Assembly: GCA_046046915.1 (NCBI GenBank)
Contig: JBJOIT010000002.1
Location: forward strand, 62,001 to 126,000
From: JBEEJZ01 sp046046915
GTDB lineage: Bacteria; Pseudomonadota; Gammaproteobacteria; Burkholderiales; Burkholderiaceae_C
Reading direction: 5' to 3'
DNA length: 64,000 bases
Made by a program: the position numbers and the translations under genes. Below the pieces are notes generated by a model. The model saw nothing but the letters and a program-made list of their open reading frames with translations. It searched no databases and was not told where the DNA came from. This document shows positions 46,101-55,151 of the stretch, in pieces. The first letter of the stretch is position 1; each line of letters begins with the position of its first letter.

Positions 46101-46275
46101 GGGGGGCATGAGTCTGGGGACCTTGCTCACCATTTTTGTGGTGCCCACCATGTACACCCTGCTGGCGCGCAAGCATGCGCCGGGCGCCATCAAGACTGTG
46201 GTGGTGGATCACATTCATGACACGGCTGGTCATCAATCTGACCCGGCCCATGCTGCCCAGCAGGCCAGCGCTTGA
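43156..46275 (+). CDS. RND-family multidrug efflux pump, inner membrane
   Basis: A 1039-residue HAE1-type proton-driven pump of standard length with twelve helices and two large periplasmic loops. The proton-relay aspartates of helix 4 are in AIGLVVDDAIVMLENIY. FATVLSLLIVLVGAVSFNRL marks helix 1. It starts 18 bases after the adaptor stop and forms one operon with it. No TolC-type outer membrane factor gene follows; moeA is convergent. A shared outer membrane channel encoded elsewhere is likely. Substrates are unknown. Confidence 0.92.
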   Translation: MQLAETSIRRPVFATVLSLLIVLVGAVSFNRLNVREYPKIDEPVVSVQTRFGGASSQVIEAQVTKVLEDSLAGIEGVDVITSNSRQERSQISIRFALTRDADSAAADVRDKVSRVRQRLPQGIDEPVIAKVEADAFPVIFLTLSSDTHNALQLSEMANSLVKPVLQTAPGAADVTVFGERKFAMRIWVDPDKLAAYKLTIQDLEDALRRSNLEVPAGRIESRLREFNVTAATDLQRPQEFSQVVIRTVNGLSVRIGDVARVQQGPAEERSSVRLNGRDSVGLGVIRQATANPLELSAGVRQLLEKVQRDLPPGVVVDIANDNSVFIDRSIKGVFQTILEASVLVALVIFVFLRTLRASLIPLVTIPVALIGTFALMALAGFSINTLTLLALVLAIGLVVDDAIVMLENIYRHIEEGMPPFRAAIQGAREVGFAIVAMTMTLVAVYAPLAFAPGRTGRLFTEFALALAGAVVVSGVVALTLSPMLSSVLLRHNPKPSAFDRGMENVLQAITRGYSRFLGWTLRHRWVVVLVMVGSGVLTYVVQLDIKRELSPIEDRGVVLAQVNAPDGATLDYTNRYAQAIERVGEKYPEFDKIFATIGNPTVAQGNIFFRAVPWEERQRTTLEMARDMTGRVSSLSGVTAFPVTPPSLGQGFTQRPINFVIITSDSYQNLSQTVRAFQDELAKNPGFVQVDTDLRLNKPEIRLEVDRERAADMGVGVDAIARAVETMLGGRNVTRYKREGEQYDVIVQTSPSGRSTPEDIEKIFVRGRGDAMIPLSALVKVREVVAPRELNHFAQRRSASITANLSATYSLGEALDFMDATAKKVLKPGYATDLNGTSREFRKSSDSLTLVFVLALVFIFLVLAAQFESFVDPFVILFSVPLSMAGALLALKWSGGTLNVFSQIGLITLVGLITKHGILIVEFANQLREQGMETLQAIRQSATQRLRPIMMTTGAMVLGAVPLALATGAGAESRRQIGWVIVGGMSLGTLLTIFVVPTMYTLLARKHAPGAIKTVVVDHIHDTAGHQSDPAHAAQQASA

Positions 46276-46291
46276 TCCTTGCCTAAGGCGC

Positions 46292-47568
<1,277 letters not shown>

Positions 47569-47572
<4 letters not shown>

Positions 47573-48204
47573 GCTTGCTCCAGTGCTTGCAGTTCGGCGA
47601 CTGTGTTCAGGTTGTCAAAAGCTCGAGGGTCATCGCCTGCTTGGTCAAACGGCACCAGAACGGTGGAGTGCTGACCGGTCCAGGCGTCTATCTTGCGCCG
47701 CCCACTGGCCAGAAAAGCCTCCAAGCTGTGCCGTAAGTCCGCTCGCATCAGGCAAAACACGGGTTGCGCGCGGATCTGGCCGTCGGCTTCTTTAGCCGCT
47801 GCCGTGGCCATATCGGCGTGGTGCTCATTCACCGCCTGCACCAGGCGATGGACCAAATCCAGCGGGAACAGCGGTGTGTCACAGGGCACAGTCAACATCC
47901 AGGGAGAGGGGCATTGTTGTAAGCCAGCGGCAAAGCCGGCCAAGGGCCCCAGGTCGCCGCTGAGCGTGTCGGGCCAGACCGGCACCCCCCAGCTGGCGTA
48001 GGTGTCCAGGTTACGGTTGGCATTGATGGCAATGTGGCCCACCCAGTGCTGCTGCCATTGAAGGCGCCGCAGAGCATGCTGCGCCATGGGGAGGCCCTGA
48101 AACGCCTGCAAACCCTTGTCGATGCCACCCATGCGCGAGCCGCGCCCGCCGGCCAGGATCAGGGCGGTGACCTCGCCTGGCTGGATGATGGCGCTCGGGT
48201 GCAC
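47569..48204 (-). CDS. mobA: molybdenum cofactor guanylyltransferase MobA
   Basis: A 211-residue nucleotidyltransferase that attaches GMP to molybdopterin, making the guanine dinucleotide form used by DMSO reductase-family enzymes. The signature LILAGGRGSRMGGIDKGLQAF-type loop (about residues 15-35) is clear, and VPCDTPLFPLDLVHRL carries the Mg-binding aspartate. It starts four bases after the moaA stop and overlaps moeA. Confidence 0.92.
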
Positions 48205-48208
48205 GGTT

Positions 48209-49369
48209 TTAGCCCCCGATGTAGCTCATCTCGACCCGGCGACCACCTTGAGCTGCGGTATCCGGGCCCTGGCTAGCACGCAGTTCGGAATAACGGTCCG
48301 CGCGTCCTGCCCAAATGTGCGCCAGGGCGGAGGTGATGTCTGCATCGCTGGACTGGTTGCGTAACAAGCTGCGCAGGTCGTAGCCTTTGCTGGCGAACAG
48401 GCACAAATACAGTTGCCCCTCGGTGGACAGTCGGGCGCGGTTACATTCGCCGCAAAAGGCCTGGGTCACGCTGCTGATGACGCCTATTTCGCCCGCCTGA
48501 GGGTCATGTTGCCCCTGTGTATTGGCATAGCCCCAGCGCTGCGCGGTCTCGCCGGGCGTCGCGGCCTGCAGGGCCATCAGAGGCATCTCTTGGTGGATGC
48601 GTGCCACCACCTCGGCCGACGGCAGCACTTCGTCCATACGCCAGCCGTTGGTGGCGCCCACATCCATGTACTCAATGAAGCGCAGCGCCACGCCCGTGCC
48701 TTTGAAGTGACGCGCCATCGGCAGGATTTCCTGATCGTTGGTGCCGCGCTTGACCACCATGTTGACTTTGAGCCCACCACCATCACCCAGGCCGGCACCC
48801 TGTGCGGCCTCGATCCCTGCCAGCACATCCGCGACTGGAAAGTCGACATCGTTCATGCGCCTGAACACAGCGTCGTCCAGACCGTCCAAACTCACCGTGA
48901 CCCGGTTCAAGCCTGCCGCCTTGAGCGACGCTGCCTTGCGAGCTAGCAAAGAACCGTTGGTGGTGAGGGTGAGGTCTGGCGGCGTGCCGTCGAGGGTGCG
49001 CAGAGCAGCCAGCTGTTCGATCAAGACTTCAATGTTCTTGCGCAGAAGCGGTTCGCCGCCGGTCAGCCGTATCTTTTTCACGCCGTGGGCCAAAAACAAG
49101 CGCGCCAGGCGAGTGATTTCCTCAAAGCTCAAGAGTGCCTGATGCGGCAGGTAGGCGTAGTCTTTGTTGAACACCTCCTTGGGCATGCAATAGCTACACC
49201 GAAAGTTGCAACGATCGGTCACGCTGATGCGCAGGTCGCGCAATGGGCGGCCAAGTTGGTCGGCCAACAAGCCGTTGGCGCGCAGGCGCGTGGCGGGGGA
49301 AAAAGCGGCGGCGGGCACGGCCATCGAGGCGTGGCGTTCGTCCACCAGGGCAATGGTGCGTTCTGACAT
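48209..49369 (-). CDS. moaA: GTP 3',8-cyclase MoaA
   Basis: A 386-residue radical SAM enzyme for the first step of molybdenum cofactor synthesis. The SAM cluster motif is CNFRCSYC, and the C-terminal cluster has CGECNRARLS with a further Cys downstream. RLTGGEPLLRKNIE is the GTP/SAM-contacting loop. The C-terminal Gly-Gly (SYIGG), needed for activity in other species, is present. The start at 49369 is preferred; the longer frame overlaps the TonB receptor region. The N-terminal 50 residues are longer than average. Confidence 0.94.
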   Translation of the reverse strand: MSERTIALVDERHASMAVPAAAFSPATRLRANGLLADQLGRPLRDLRISVTDRCNFRCSYCMPKEVFNKDYAYLPHQALLSFEEITRLARLFLAHGVKKIRLTGGEPLLRKNIEVLIEQLAALRTLDGTPPDLTLTTNGSLLARKAASLKAAGLNRVTVSLDGLDDAVFRRMNDVDFPVADVLAGIEAAQGAGLGDGGGLKVNMVVKRGTNDQEILPMARHFKGTGVALRFIEYMDVGATNGWRMDEVLPSAEVVARIHQEMPLMALQAATPGETAQRWGYANTQGQHDPQAGEIGVISSVTQAFCGECNRARLSTEGQLYLCLFASKGYDLRSLLRNQSSDADITSALAHIWAGRADRYSELRASQGPDTAAQGGRRVEMSYIGG

Positions 49370-49508
49370 GAACGGTATTGTCCACAAGTGGCTAGTGCCA
49401 GGGCTCGCCCGGGTGTTTTTGCTCCCAAGCCAGCCTGGTAGAGCCACAGGGCACAATCTGTTGGTCAACACGACACAGAGTTTTTCAGAACAAAAGAATC
49501 AAATCAAC

Positions 49509-51512
49509 ATGCGTTGGACAAACACCCACAGTCTCTTTTTGATGGCGGTTTTGGCACAGGGGCCCGTACAGGCTCAGCAAAGTCAGCTGTCTGAAGCAGA
49601 CTTCTTGAACGACGTGCCCATGGTGCTGTCCGTGTCACGCCTGTCCCAGCGCCTGGATGAAGCGCCGGGCGCGGTCACGGTGATCGACCGCGACATGATT
49701 CGCCAGAGTGGCGCACGCGATGTGGTCGAGTTGCTGCGCTGGGTGCCGGGCTTTCAGGTGAGCAGCTCCTTTGAAACCGATGCCCCTACGGCCTATTACC
49801 ACGGCGCTTTCAATGAATACACCAGCCGTATGCAGTTGCTGATTGACGGGCGTACCGCTTATTCCACCTATCTGTCCGGCAGCATCGGTATGGGCCTGCT
49901 GTCGGTGGCCCTGGAAGACATTGAGCGAATCGAGGTTTTGCGCGGATCCAATTCTGCGACCTATGGTGCCCGGGCCTTTTTGGGGGTGGTCAACATCATC
50001 ACCCGGTCTCCCACTGAGGCTTATGGCTGGGCCGTGTCGGCCAAAGCAGGCCAGAACGGTGTGAATGACAAGCTCGCGCGTGTGGGCTGGGGCAACGATG
50101 CCGCGAGTTTTCGTTTGACGCTGGACGAGCGGGGGGACGATGGCCTGGCGGGCTCTAACGGACACAACCGTGTGCGCCGTGCTAATTTTCGGAGCGACTT
50201 CAACCTTTCAAACCAGGACGAGCTGCAGTTGCGTGCGGGTCAGGTTGATGTCTATGCCGGTTTGGGTCAGCCAGGTGCGCCTGGCGATTTGGAGCGTGAT
50301 CACACGCTGACAAATAGTTACGCTCAAATCGATTGGCGGCGGAATTGGGGGGCGGATGAAGATTTGTTGGTCAGATGGTCGCACGCTCGTGAGTCCCTAG
50401 ACGATGTCTACTTCTACCCCCTGCAAGCGACATATCCGACGCAATATGCCTTGCTAAAACAATTTCTATACCCCCAACTACAGCCGACTTTTCCATTGAG
50501 CTACAGTGGCTCGGCCTCCGACAGCAACCTGTCTGTTCAGTACACCCGACGCTTGAACGATCAGGTTCGCACAGTTCTGGGTGCGGAACTCCGGCGTGAA
50601 GAGATTGAGTCAGTGGCCCTCTACAACACGAACCTGACGCAGACGACTGACTTCAAACGTGTGTTCGGGAACGTGGAGTGGCGGCTCAGGCCGAATACGG
50701 TTCTGAATGTGGGCGCCATGGGAGAAAACAGCAGCATGACGGGAAGTACGTTCTCGCCCAGGGCGATGGTCAATTGGCACGCAGTCCCCGGGCATACTTT
50801 GCGGGTGGGCGGTACTCGGGCGTACCGTCCGCCCAGCATGTTTGAGAAAAATGGCAATCTGGTGTTCCAGTCCGATGGGGCTGTTCTGCAACTGGGCACG
50901 GTGCCTTCGATCCATCTGGCGCCGGAGCGCATCACGTCCCGGGAGATAGGTTATCTGGCAGATTTTCCGGACGCCAAGGTCAATGTGGACCTACGGATCT
51001 TCCAGGAGGACGTCGCAGGGTTTGTCAGCCGCCTGGACGATGTTGCCTATGCTGTACCGGCAACTGTCATGATTCGAAAAAAACCAAAAAAATCAATCAA
51101 TGGTGTGGGAGTCGACATCCATGGTGCCGAATACCAGCTCAAGTGGCGCCCCTTGGAAGATACCCAACTTGCGCTGAATCAGGCCTACATCCAGATCGAT
51201 TCATTGGAGACAAACTATGAGAAGGCCGCACCCCGACTCGCAACGTCCCTGATGTGGTTCCAGCGTCTGCCCGGCAATTTGAGCTTTTCTCTGATGCACC
51301 ATGACGCCGGTGCGATGTCTCAGCCAAGGACGACGGGCTTTACTAGCTCGATGACCCGCACGGACTTAAGACTGGCCAAAGGTCTGCAAATCGGCAAAAG
51401 CCGGGCAGAGCTTGCTTTGGTGGTGCAAAACCTCGGTAAGCCTTATGTCGATTACCAGGAAAGTTTCAAATTCGAGCGCCGTGCCTTTGTGACCTTCCGG
51501 ATTGAGAACTGA
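49509..51512 (+). CDS. TonB-dependent outer membrane receptor
   Basis: A 667-residue TonB-dependent receptor. A signal peptide (MRWTNTHSLFLMAVLAQG...VQA) is followed by a plug domain with SRLSQRLDEAPGAVTVIDRD and SGARDVVELLRWVPGFQV. EVLRGSNSATYGARAFLGVV is the conserved plug end, and the remaining residues form the beta-barrel. The ligand is unknown; no siderophore or cobalamin genes are near. A binding protein and a hybrid histidine kinase gene follow on the same strand, suggesting that the imported ligand is sensed. The start at 49509 matches the signal peptide. Two A7 runs (51077-51092) lie in the barrel coding sequence without breaking the frame. Confidence 0.87.
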   Translation: MRWTNTHSLFLMAVLAQGPVQAQQSQLSEADFLNDVPMVLSVSRLSQRLDEAPGAVTVIDRDMIRQSGARDVVELLRWVPGFQVSSSFETDAPTAYYHGAFNEYTSRMQLLIDGRTAYSTYLSGSIGMGLLSVALEDIERIEVLRGSNSATYGARAFLGVVNIITRSPTEAYGWAVSAKAGQNGVNDKLARVGWGNDAASFRLTLDERGDDGLAGSNGHNRVRRANFRSDFNLSNQDELQLRAGQVDVYAGLGQPGAPGDLERDHTLTNSYAQIDWRRNWGADEDLLVRWSHARESLDDVYFYPLQATYPTQYALLKQFLYPQLQPTFPLSYSGSASDSNLSVQYTRRLNDQVRTVLGAELRREEIESVALYNTNLTQTTDFKRVFGNVEWRLRPNTVLNVGAMGENSSMTGSTFSPRAMVNWHAVPGHTLRVGGTRAYRPPSMFEKNGNLVFQSDGAVLQLGTVPSIHLAPERITSREIGYLADFPDAKVNVDLRIFQEDVAGFVSRLDDVAYAVPATVMIRKKPKKSINGVGVDIHGAEYQLKWRPLEDTQLALNQAYIQIDSLETNYEKAAPRLATSLMWFQRLPGNLSFSLMHHDAGAMSQPRTTGFTSSMTRTDLRLAKGLQIGKSRAELALVVQNLGKPYVDYQESFKFERRAFVTFRIEN

Positions 51513-51544
51513 TCGAGCTGCAGCAGTTCTGACGAGCAATAGCC

Positions 51545-52468
51545 TTGTTGCGCCTCGTTTTACTTGCCGTTTGGATAGCCCTGGCTTCAGGTTTGAGCCA
51601 GGCGGCCAACATCGTGCTGGTGAGCAGCGATGGCACGGCCAGCTATGCCGACGTGGCGAGGGCTGTGCGTGCAGAGTTGGAACGCTCAGGCGTACCGGCG
51701 CAGGAGATTGAGGACTACAAACTCAGCGACTTGCCTCCAGAGGGAAGCGTGACACCGCGCCTTTTTATTGCACTAGGCAGCCGGGCTGCGGCGGCTCTGG
51801 CAGAGCGGGACGACCGCATTCCTCTGCTGTGCGCCGTGGTCCCCAAAGCAGTGATGGAGCGCCTGGTGGCGTCCAACGTCAGCAAGAGTGGCGGTCTTTT
51901 TGGCGTTGCTCTGGATCAACCCACTGGGCGGCAGCTGGACCTGATCCGGTTTGCGTTGCCCAAGGCCCGGCGTTTGGGCGTGATGTGGAGTGCGGATTCG
52001 AGGTCTACGACGGCGGAATTGCTGAGTGCGCTACCAGTGCGTGACCTGCGGGCGGTCAGCCCCTACGTCGAACCCGGTGATCAGATCTTGCCTGCGCTCA
52101 AAAAGGTGCTGACTGAGGCAGACGTGTTGCTGGCCTTGCCCGACCCTAACATTTTCAATCGCAACAGCGTACAAAACATACTGCTCAGCACGTTTCGGGC
52201 AAATGTGCCTGTGATTGGTTTTTCAGCATCGTATGTACGCGCAGGTGCAGTGCTGGGTTTGTATGCCACACCCGATCAAATAGGCCGTCATACAGCGTCT
52301 TTGGCGCGGTCCTTGTTGGCTGGCCGCATGCCCGCAACGGCCGTACAGGCTCCCAAGGAATTTGTGGTGGATGTGAATGAACAGGTCATGCGGTCACTAG
52401 GTTTGAGCCTGAATGCAGCGGATCTAAACCAGATTTTGCTGCGCAGGGAGGGGCGCCTTGAAAAGTAA
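51545..52468 (+). CDS. ABC-type substrate-binding protein (PF04392-like), no partner permease
   Basis: A 307-residue predicted periplasmic protein with a signal peptide (LVLLAVWIALASGLSQA). The mature part resembles the ABC_sub_bind family (PF04392), e.g. LGVMWSADSRSTTAELLSAL, VLLALPDPNIFNRNSVQNIL and PVIGFSASYVRAGAVLGLYA. Permease and ATPase genes that usually accompany this family are missing; the next gene is a histidine kinase, overlapping by 11 bases. Presenting a ligand to the kinase sensor domain, as TorT does for TorS, is therefore a reasonable inference. The start is one of two TTG codons (51545 or 51548). Confidence 0.78.
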   Translation: MLRLVLLAVWIALASGLSQAANIVLVSSDGTASYADVARAVRAELERSGVPAQEIEDYKLSDLPPEGSVTPRLFIALGSRAAAALAERDDRIPLLCAVVPKAVMERLVASNVSKSGGLFGVALDQPTGRQLDLIRFALPKARRLGVMWSADSRSTTAELLSALPVRDLRAVSPYVEPGDQILPALKKVLTEADVLLALPDPNIFNRNSVQNILLSTFRANVPVIGFSASYVRAGAVLGLYATPDQIGRHTASLARSLLAGRMPATAVQAPKEFVVDVNEQVMRSLGLSLNAADLNQILLRREGRLEK

Positions 52469-54434
52469 AGACATACGGTTTCGAATATTGGTGGCGGCGT
52501 TGTTGCCACTTGCGCTGATGGCCGTCGTGCTGTCTGTGTTGTTCGTAGTGACGCGTCTGGGGGATGTGCAGCAGGCGCATGTGCAGCAAGCTCGCACGCT
52601 CGCCCGTCAGGCCGCCTCTGCCAGTGAATACGGCCTTTTCTCGGGCAACACGGAGAGTTTGAGCAATGTCATGGCCGGGGTGCTGCGTGAACCAGGTGTA
52701 GTGGCCGTGTCTGTATTGGATGCAGGCGGTCGCACTGTGGTCAATTCCGGCAAGCTTGCGGCCCAGTTGCCCGCCATTCAGGATCAAGAAACCTGGTTGA
52801 CAGCAGAAGATGGCAAGAGCGACATCCTTACCCAACCTGTCATGCCCTCAACACTTGTGCTCCACGAGGAGTTTGAGCAGGGTATGGCACAGGTGAAGCC
52901 ACAGCCTCTGGGGCAAGTGGTTTTGATGGTGTCGCGCGCTGCCGTGCTCAGTCGTCAGCACGATATTGTCCTAGCCGGCCTCCTCACTGCCATGGCAGCC
53001 CTGGCATTGGGTGGTTTTCTGTCACTGCGGCTAAGCCGTAGTGTCACTCGACCTGTGATGCAGGTTTCCCATATGGTCGAGCGCATTGGGCGGGGCGATT
53101 TGCAGTTGCGACTGGATACATCGCAAGGCGATGTCCTTCACGACCTGAAGTCCGGCCTCAATCACATGGCTGATCGATTGGCCAGGGTGCGCTCGGAGCT
53201 GGAGCGACAGGTGATGGAAGCCACGGCGGAATTGAACGCCAGAGTTCAGGATGCCGAAGCTGCAGGCCAGGACAAGACACGTTTTCTCGCGGCAGCGAGC
53301 CACGACTTGCGCCAGCCTACCCACGCACTGGGTTTGTTTGTGGCCCGGTTGTCCCAGTTACCCCTGAGCCCGGAGGCAACAAGTCTGGTGAACTACCTGG
53401 ACGCGTCTGTGTTGGCCATGCAGAACCTGCTGGATGGTTTGATGGATGTCTCCAGGCTGGAATCGGGCACGGTGCGGGTGAACGAACATACCTTTGCCTT
53501 GGAGTCTGTTCTGCAAGCGCTGCGCGATGCACTGGCATCTGACGCCCGCGAAAAGGGCCTGCGCCTGCGCATCAGGCCCAGTCCGCTGTGGGTGCGCAGC
53601 GATGAGGTGCTGCTCAAGCGGATCTTGTTCAACCTGGTGGGCAATGCCTTGAGGTACACCCCGAAGGGCACTGTGCTGGTCGCAGCGCGTTTGCGTGACA
53701 AGGGCAAAACGGTACGGCTGGAGGTGCGCGATAGCGGGGTGGGCATCGCCGAAGAACACCACGCCCTGATTTTTCGTGAGTTTTACCAAGTAGGTAACGC
53801 GGAACGTGATCGGGCCAAGGGCCTGGGACTGGGTCTCAATATTGTGGATAGAACCTCGCGCCTGCTGGGTCACGAACTGAGCTTCAGATCCAGTCCTGGC
53901 CGGGGGAGCTGCTTCGTGCTGGATGTGCCCCTTGCCGACCCACCGGCACCCATCCAATCGTTGAGCGTAGGCTCAGACCTGTTGCTAGCGTTAACCCCGG
54001 GCAACCTCGAGGGTTTGACCGTGCTGGTGGTGGAGGACGATGATCTTTCGCGTGCTGGCCTGGTGGGTTTGCTCAGGTCTTGGGGGTGCGAGGTGTTGGA
54101 GGCCCGAAGTCAGTCTCTGGCCGTGGAACAGTTTCGTCTTCTTGGGTCGAATGTGGACGTGGTCTTGAGTGACTTCCGTCTGCCGGGCGGGGGCGATGGC
54201 CTGGCGATGGTTGGGCAATTACGTGGCCTTGCGCAGCGTAGTTTGCCTGTTGCACTGATGAGTGGAGACACGGCACCGCTATTGATGCAACAGGCGCGGC
54301 TTGCGGGTGTCCCCTTGTTGCACAAACCGGTGCGTCCGGCAAAACTGCGTAGCCTCTTGCGGCACCTCAGCTCGACGGCTTGGGATGCTTCCGTGCCCGC
54401 TGAGCACGATCAAGTCAAGCCTGAGGATGTATAG
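52458..54434 (+). CDS. hybrid sensor histidine kinase with receiver domain
   Basis: A 658-residue inner membrane hybrid kinase. Helix 1 is about residues 11-31, a periplasmic sensor domain spans about 32-168 (SEYGLFSGNTESLSNVMAGV suggests a CHASE8-like fold), and helix 2 is about 170-190. A HAMP region follows to about 245. The phospho-accepting His282 is in AASHDLRQPTHALGLF, the N-box is NLVGNALRYTP, and the G-box is DSGVGI. A C-terminal receiver domain has its Asp in VVLSDFRLPGGGDG (about residue 570). Coupling with the binding protein gene is indicated by the 11-base overlap. The convergent response regulator is the likely phosphorylation partner. Confidence 0.92.
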   Translation: MKSKDIRFRILVAALLPLALMAVVLSVLFVVTRLGDVQQAHVQQARTLARQAASASEYGLFSGNTESLSNVMAGVLREPGVVAVSVLDAGGRTVVNSGKLAAQLPAIQDQETWLTAEDGKSDILTQPVMPSTLVLHEEFEQGMAQVKPQPLGQVVLMVSRAAVLSRQHDIVLAGLLTAMAALALGGFLSLRLSRSVTRPVMQVSHMVERIGRGDLQLRLDTSQGDVLHDLKSGLNHMADRLARVRSELERQVMEATAELNARVQDAEAAGQDKTRFLAAASHDLRQPTHALGLFVARLSQLPLSPEATSLVNYLDASVLAMQNLLDGLMDVSRLESGTVRVNEHTFALESVLQALRDALASDAREKGLRLRIRPSPLWVRSDEVLLKRILFNLVGNALRYTPKGTVLVAARLRDKGKTVRLEVRDSGVGIAEEHHALIFREFYQVGNAERDRAKGLGLGLNIVDRTSRLLGHELSFRSSPGRGSCFVLDVPLADPPAPIQSLSVGSDLLLALTPGNLEGLTVLVVEDDDLSRAGLVGLLRSWGCEVLEARSQSLAVEQFRLLGSNVDVVLSDFRLPGGGDGLAMVGQLRGLAQRSLPVALMSGDTAPLLMQQARLAGVPLLHKPVRPAKLRSLLRHLSSTAWDASVPAEHDQVKPEDV

Positions 54435-55054
54435 CCCACTCGGGTGGCGGCAGCGACCGCTTGTGTTCTGTTTTGAGCGTCAAAGGCCCGCAGCAAGTTG
54501 CTGACATGGTTTTTGACGGTTTCTTCCGACATGCCCAACCTGCGGCTGATGTCCTTGTTGGAACGGCCTTCCATCAGCTCTAACAGGACGTCCTCTTGGC
54601 GCGGAGTCAGATTGGGGCCATCCTCGCGCCTGCGAGCAGGTAAGACTTCAGGCGTGGGGGCGTGGGTCAATTCCGGGGGGACATAAATGCTCCCGTCCAG
54701 CACCAGTCGCAATGCCGTCAGCAATTCATCGCTCAAACCTGATTTGGTGATGAACCCGGCGGCACCCTTGTCTAGCACCTCGCGCATGAGTTGCCGGTCT
54801 GCTGAGCCCGAAAGCATCAGGACTGGCAATTCGGGATGCTGGCGACCCAGGCGATCCAGCACCGCGAACCCATTCATGTCGGGCAGGTGAAAGTCAAGCA
54901 TGACCAAATCGATGTCAGGGTGCTCATCTGCCATGGCAAATGCCGCGGCGCCATTGCCGGCGCCCAGCACCTGAACCTCGTCATCCAGGCCCTTGAGCAC
55001 ATGGCGTAAGCCCTCTCGTACCAGGGCGTGGTCGTCAACGGTCAGAATCTTCAT
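54410..55054 (-). CDS. NarL/FixJ-type response regulator (REC-LuxR)
   Basis: A 214-residue response regulator. The receiver has DDHALVREGLRHVL and phospho-acceptor Asp54 in VMLDFHLPDMNG. The LuxR helix-turn-helix is LTPRQEDVLLELMEGRSNKD, followed by ISRRLGMSEETVKNHVSNLL. The start at 55054 (MKILTVDD) is the conserved one. Its 3' end overlaps the kinase gene by 25 bases convergently. It is probably the output of the hybrid kinase; target genes, perhaps the receptor operon, are unknown. Confidence 0.9.
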   Translation of the reverse strand: MKILTVDDHALVREGLRHVLKGLDDEVQVLGAGNGAAAFAMADEHPDIDLVMLDFHLPDMNGFAVLDRLGRQHPELPVLMLSGSADRQLMREVLDKGAAGFITKSGLSDELLTALRLVLDGSIYVPPELTHAPTPEVLPARRREDGPNLTPRQEDVLLELMEGRSNKDISRRLGMSEETVKNHVSNLLRAFDAQNRTQAVAAATRVGYTSSGLT

Positions 55055-55079
55055 GGAAATGGATTGGGGCCAAGCGAAA

Positions 55080-55143
55080 GGGCCGCCACAGCGCATTTTG
55101 CGTCCGTGGCGGCCCTAAACGCGAGTTAAGCCTCGCTTTTTTT
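55080..55143. terminator. paired hairpins between the response regulator and hppA
   Basis: A 10-base stem GGGCCGCCAC (55080-55089) with GTGGCGGCCC (55106-55115) would end hppA transcripts on the minus strand, with a short T tail. A second stem GCGAG (55121-55125) with CTCGC (55132-55136) is followed by seven T on the plus strand (55137-55143), an intrinsic terminator for plus-strand transcripts arriving from the kinase gene. Confidence 0.6.
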
Positions 55144-55151
55144 ATCGGGGC

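Noticed and set aside
51077..51092. Two A7 runs in the TonB receptor gene as a phase-variable or frameshifted site
   Set aside because: The frame is intact across both runs and continues to a normal barrel end; there is no evidence of variation in a single sequence.
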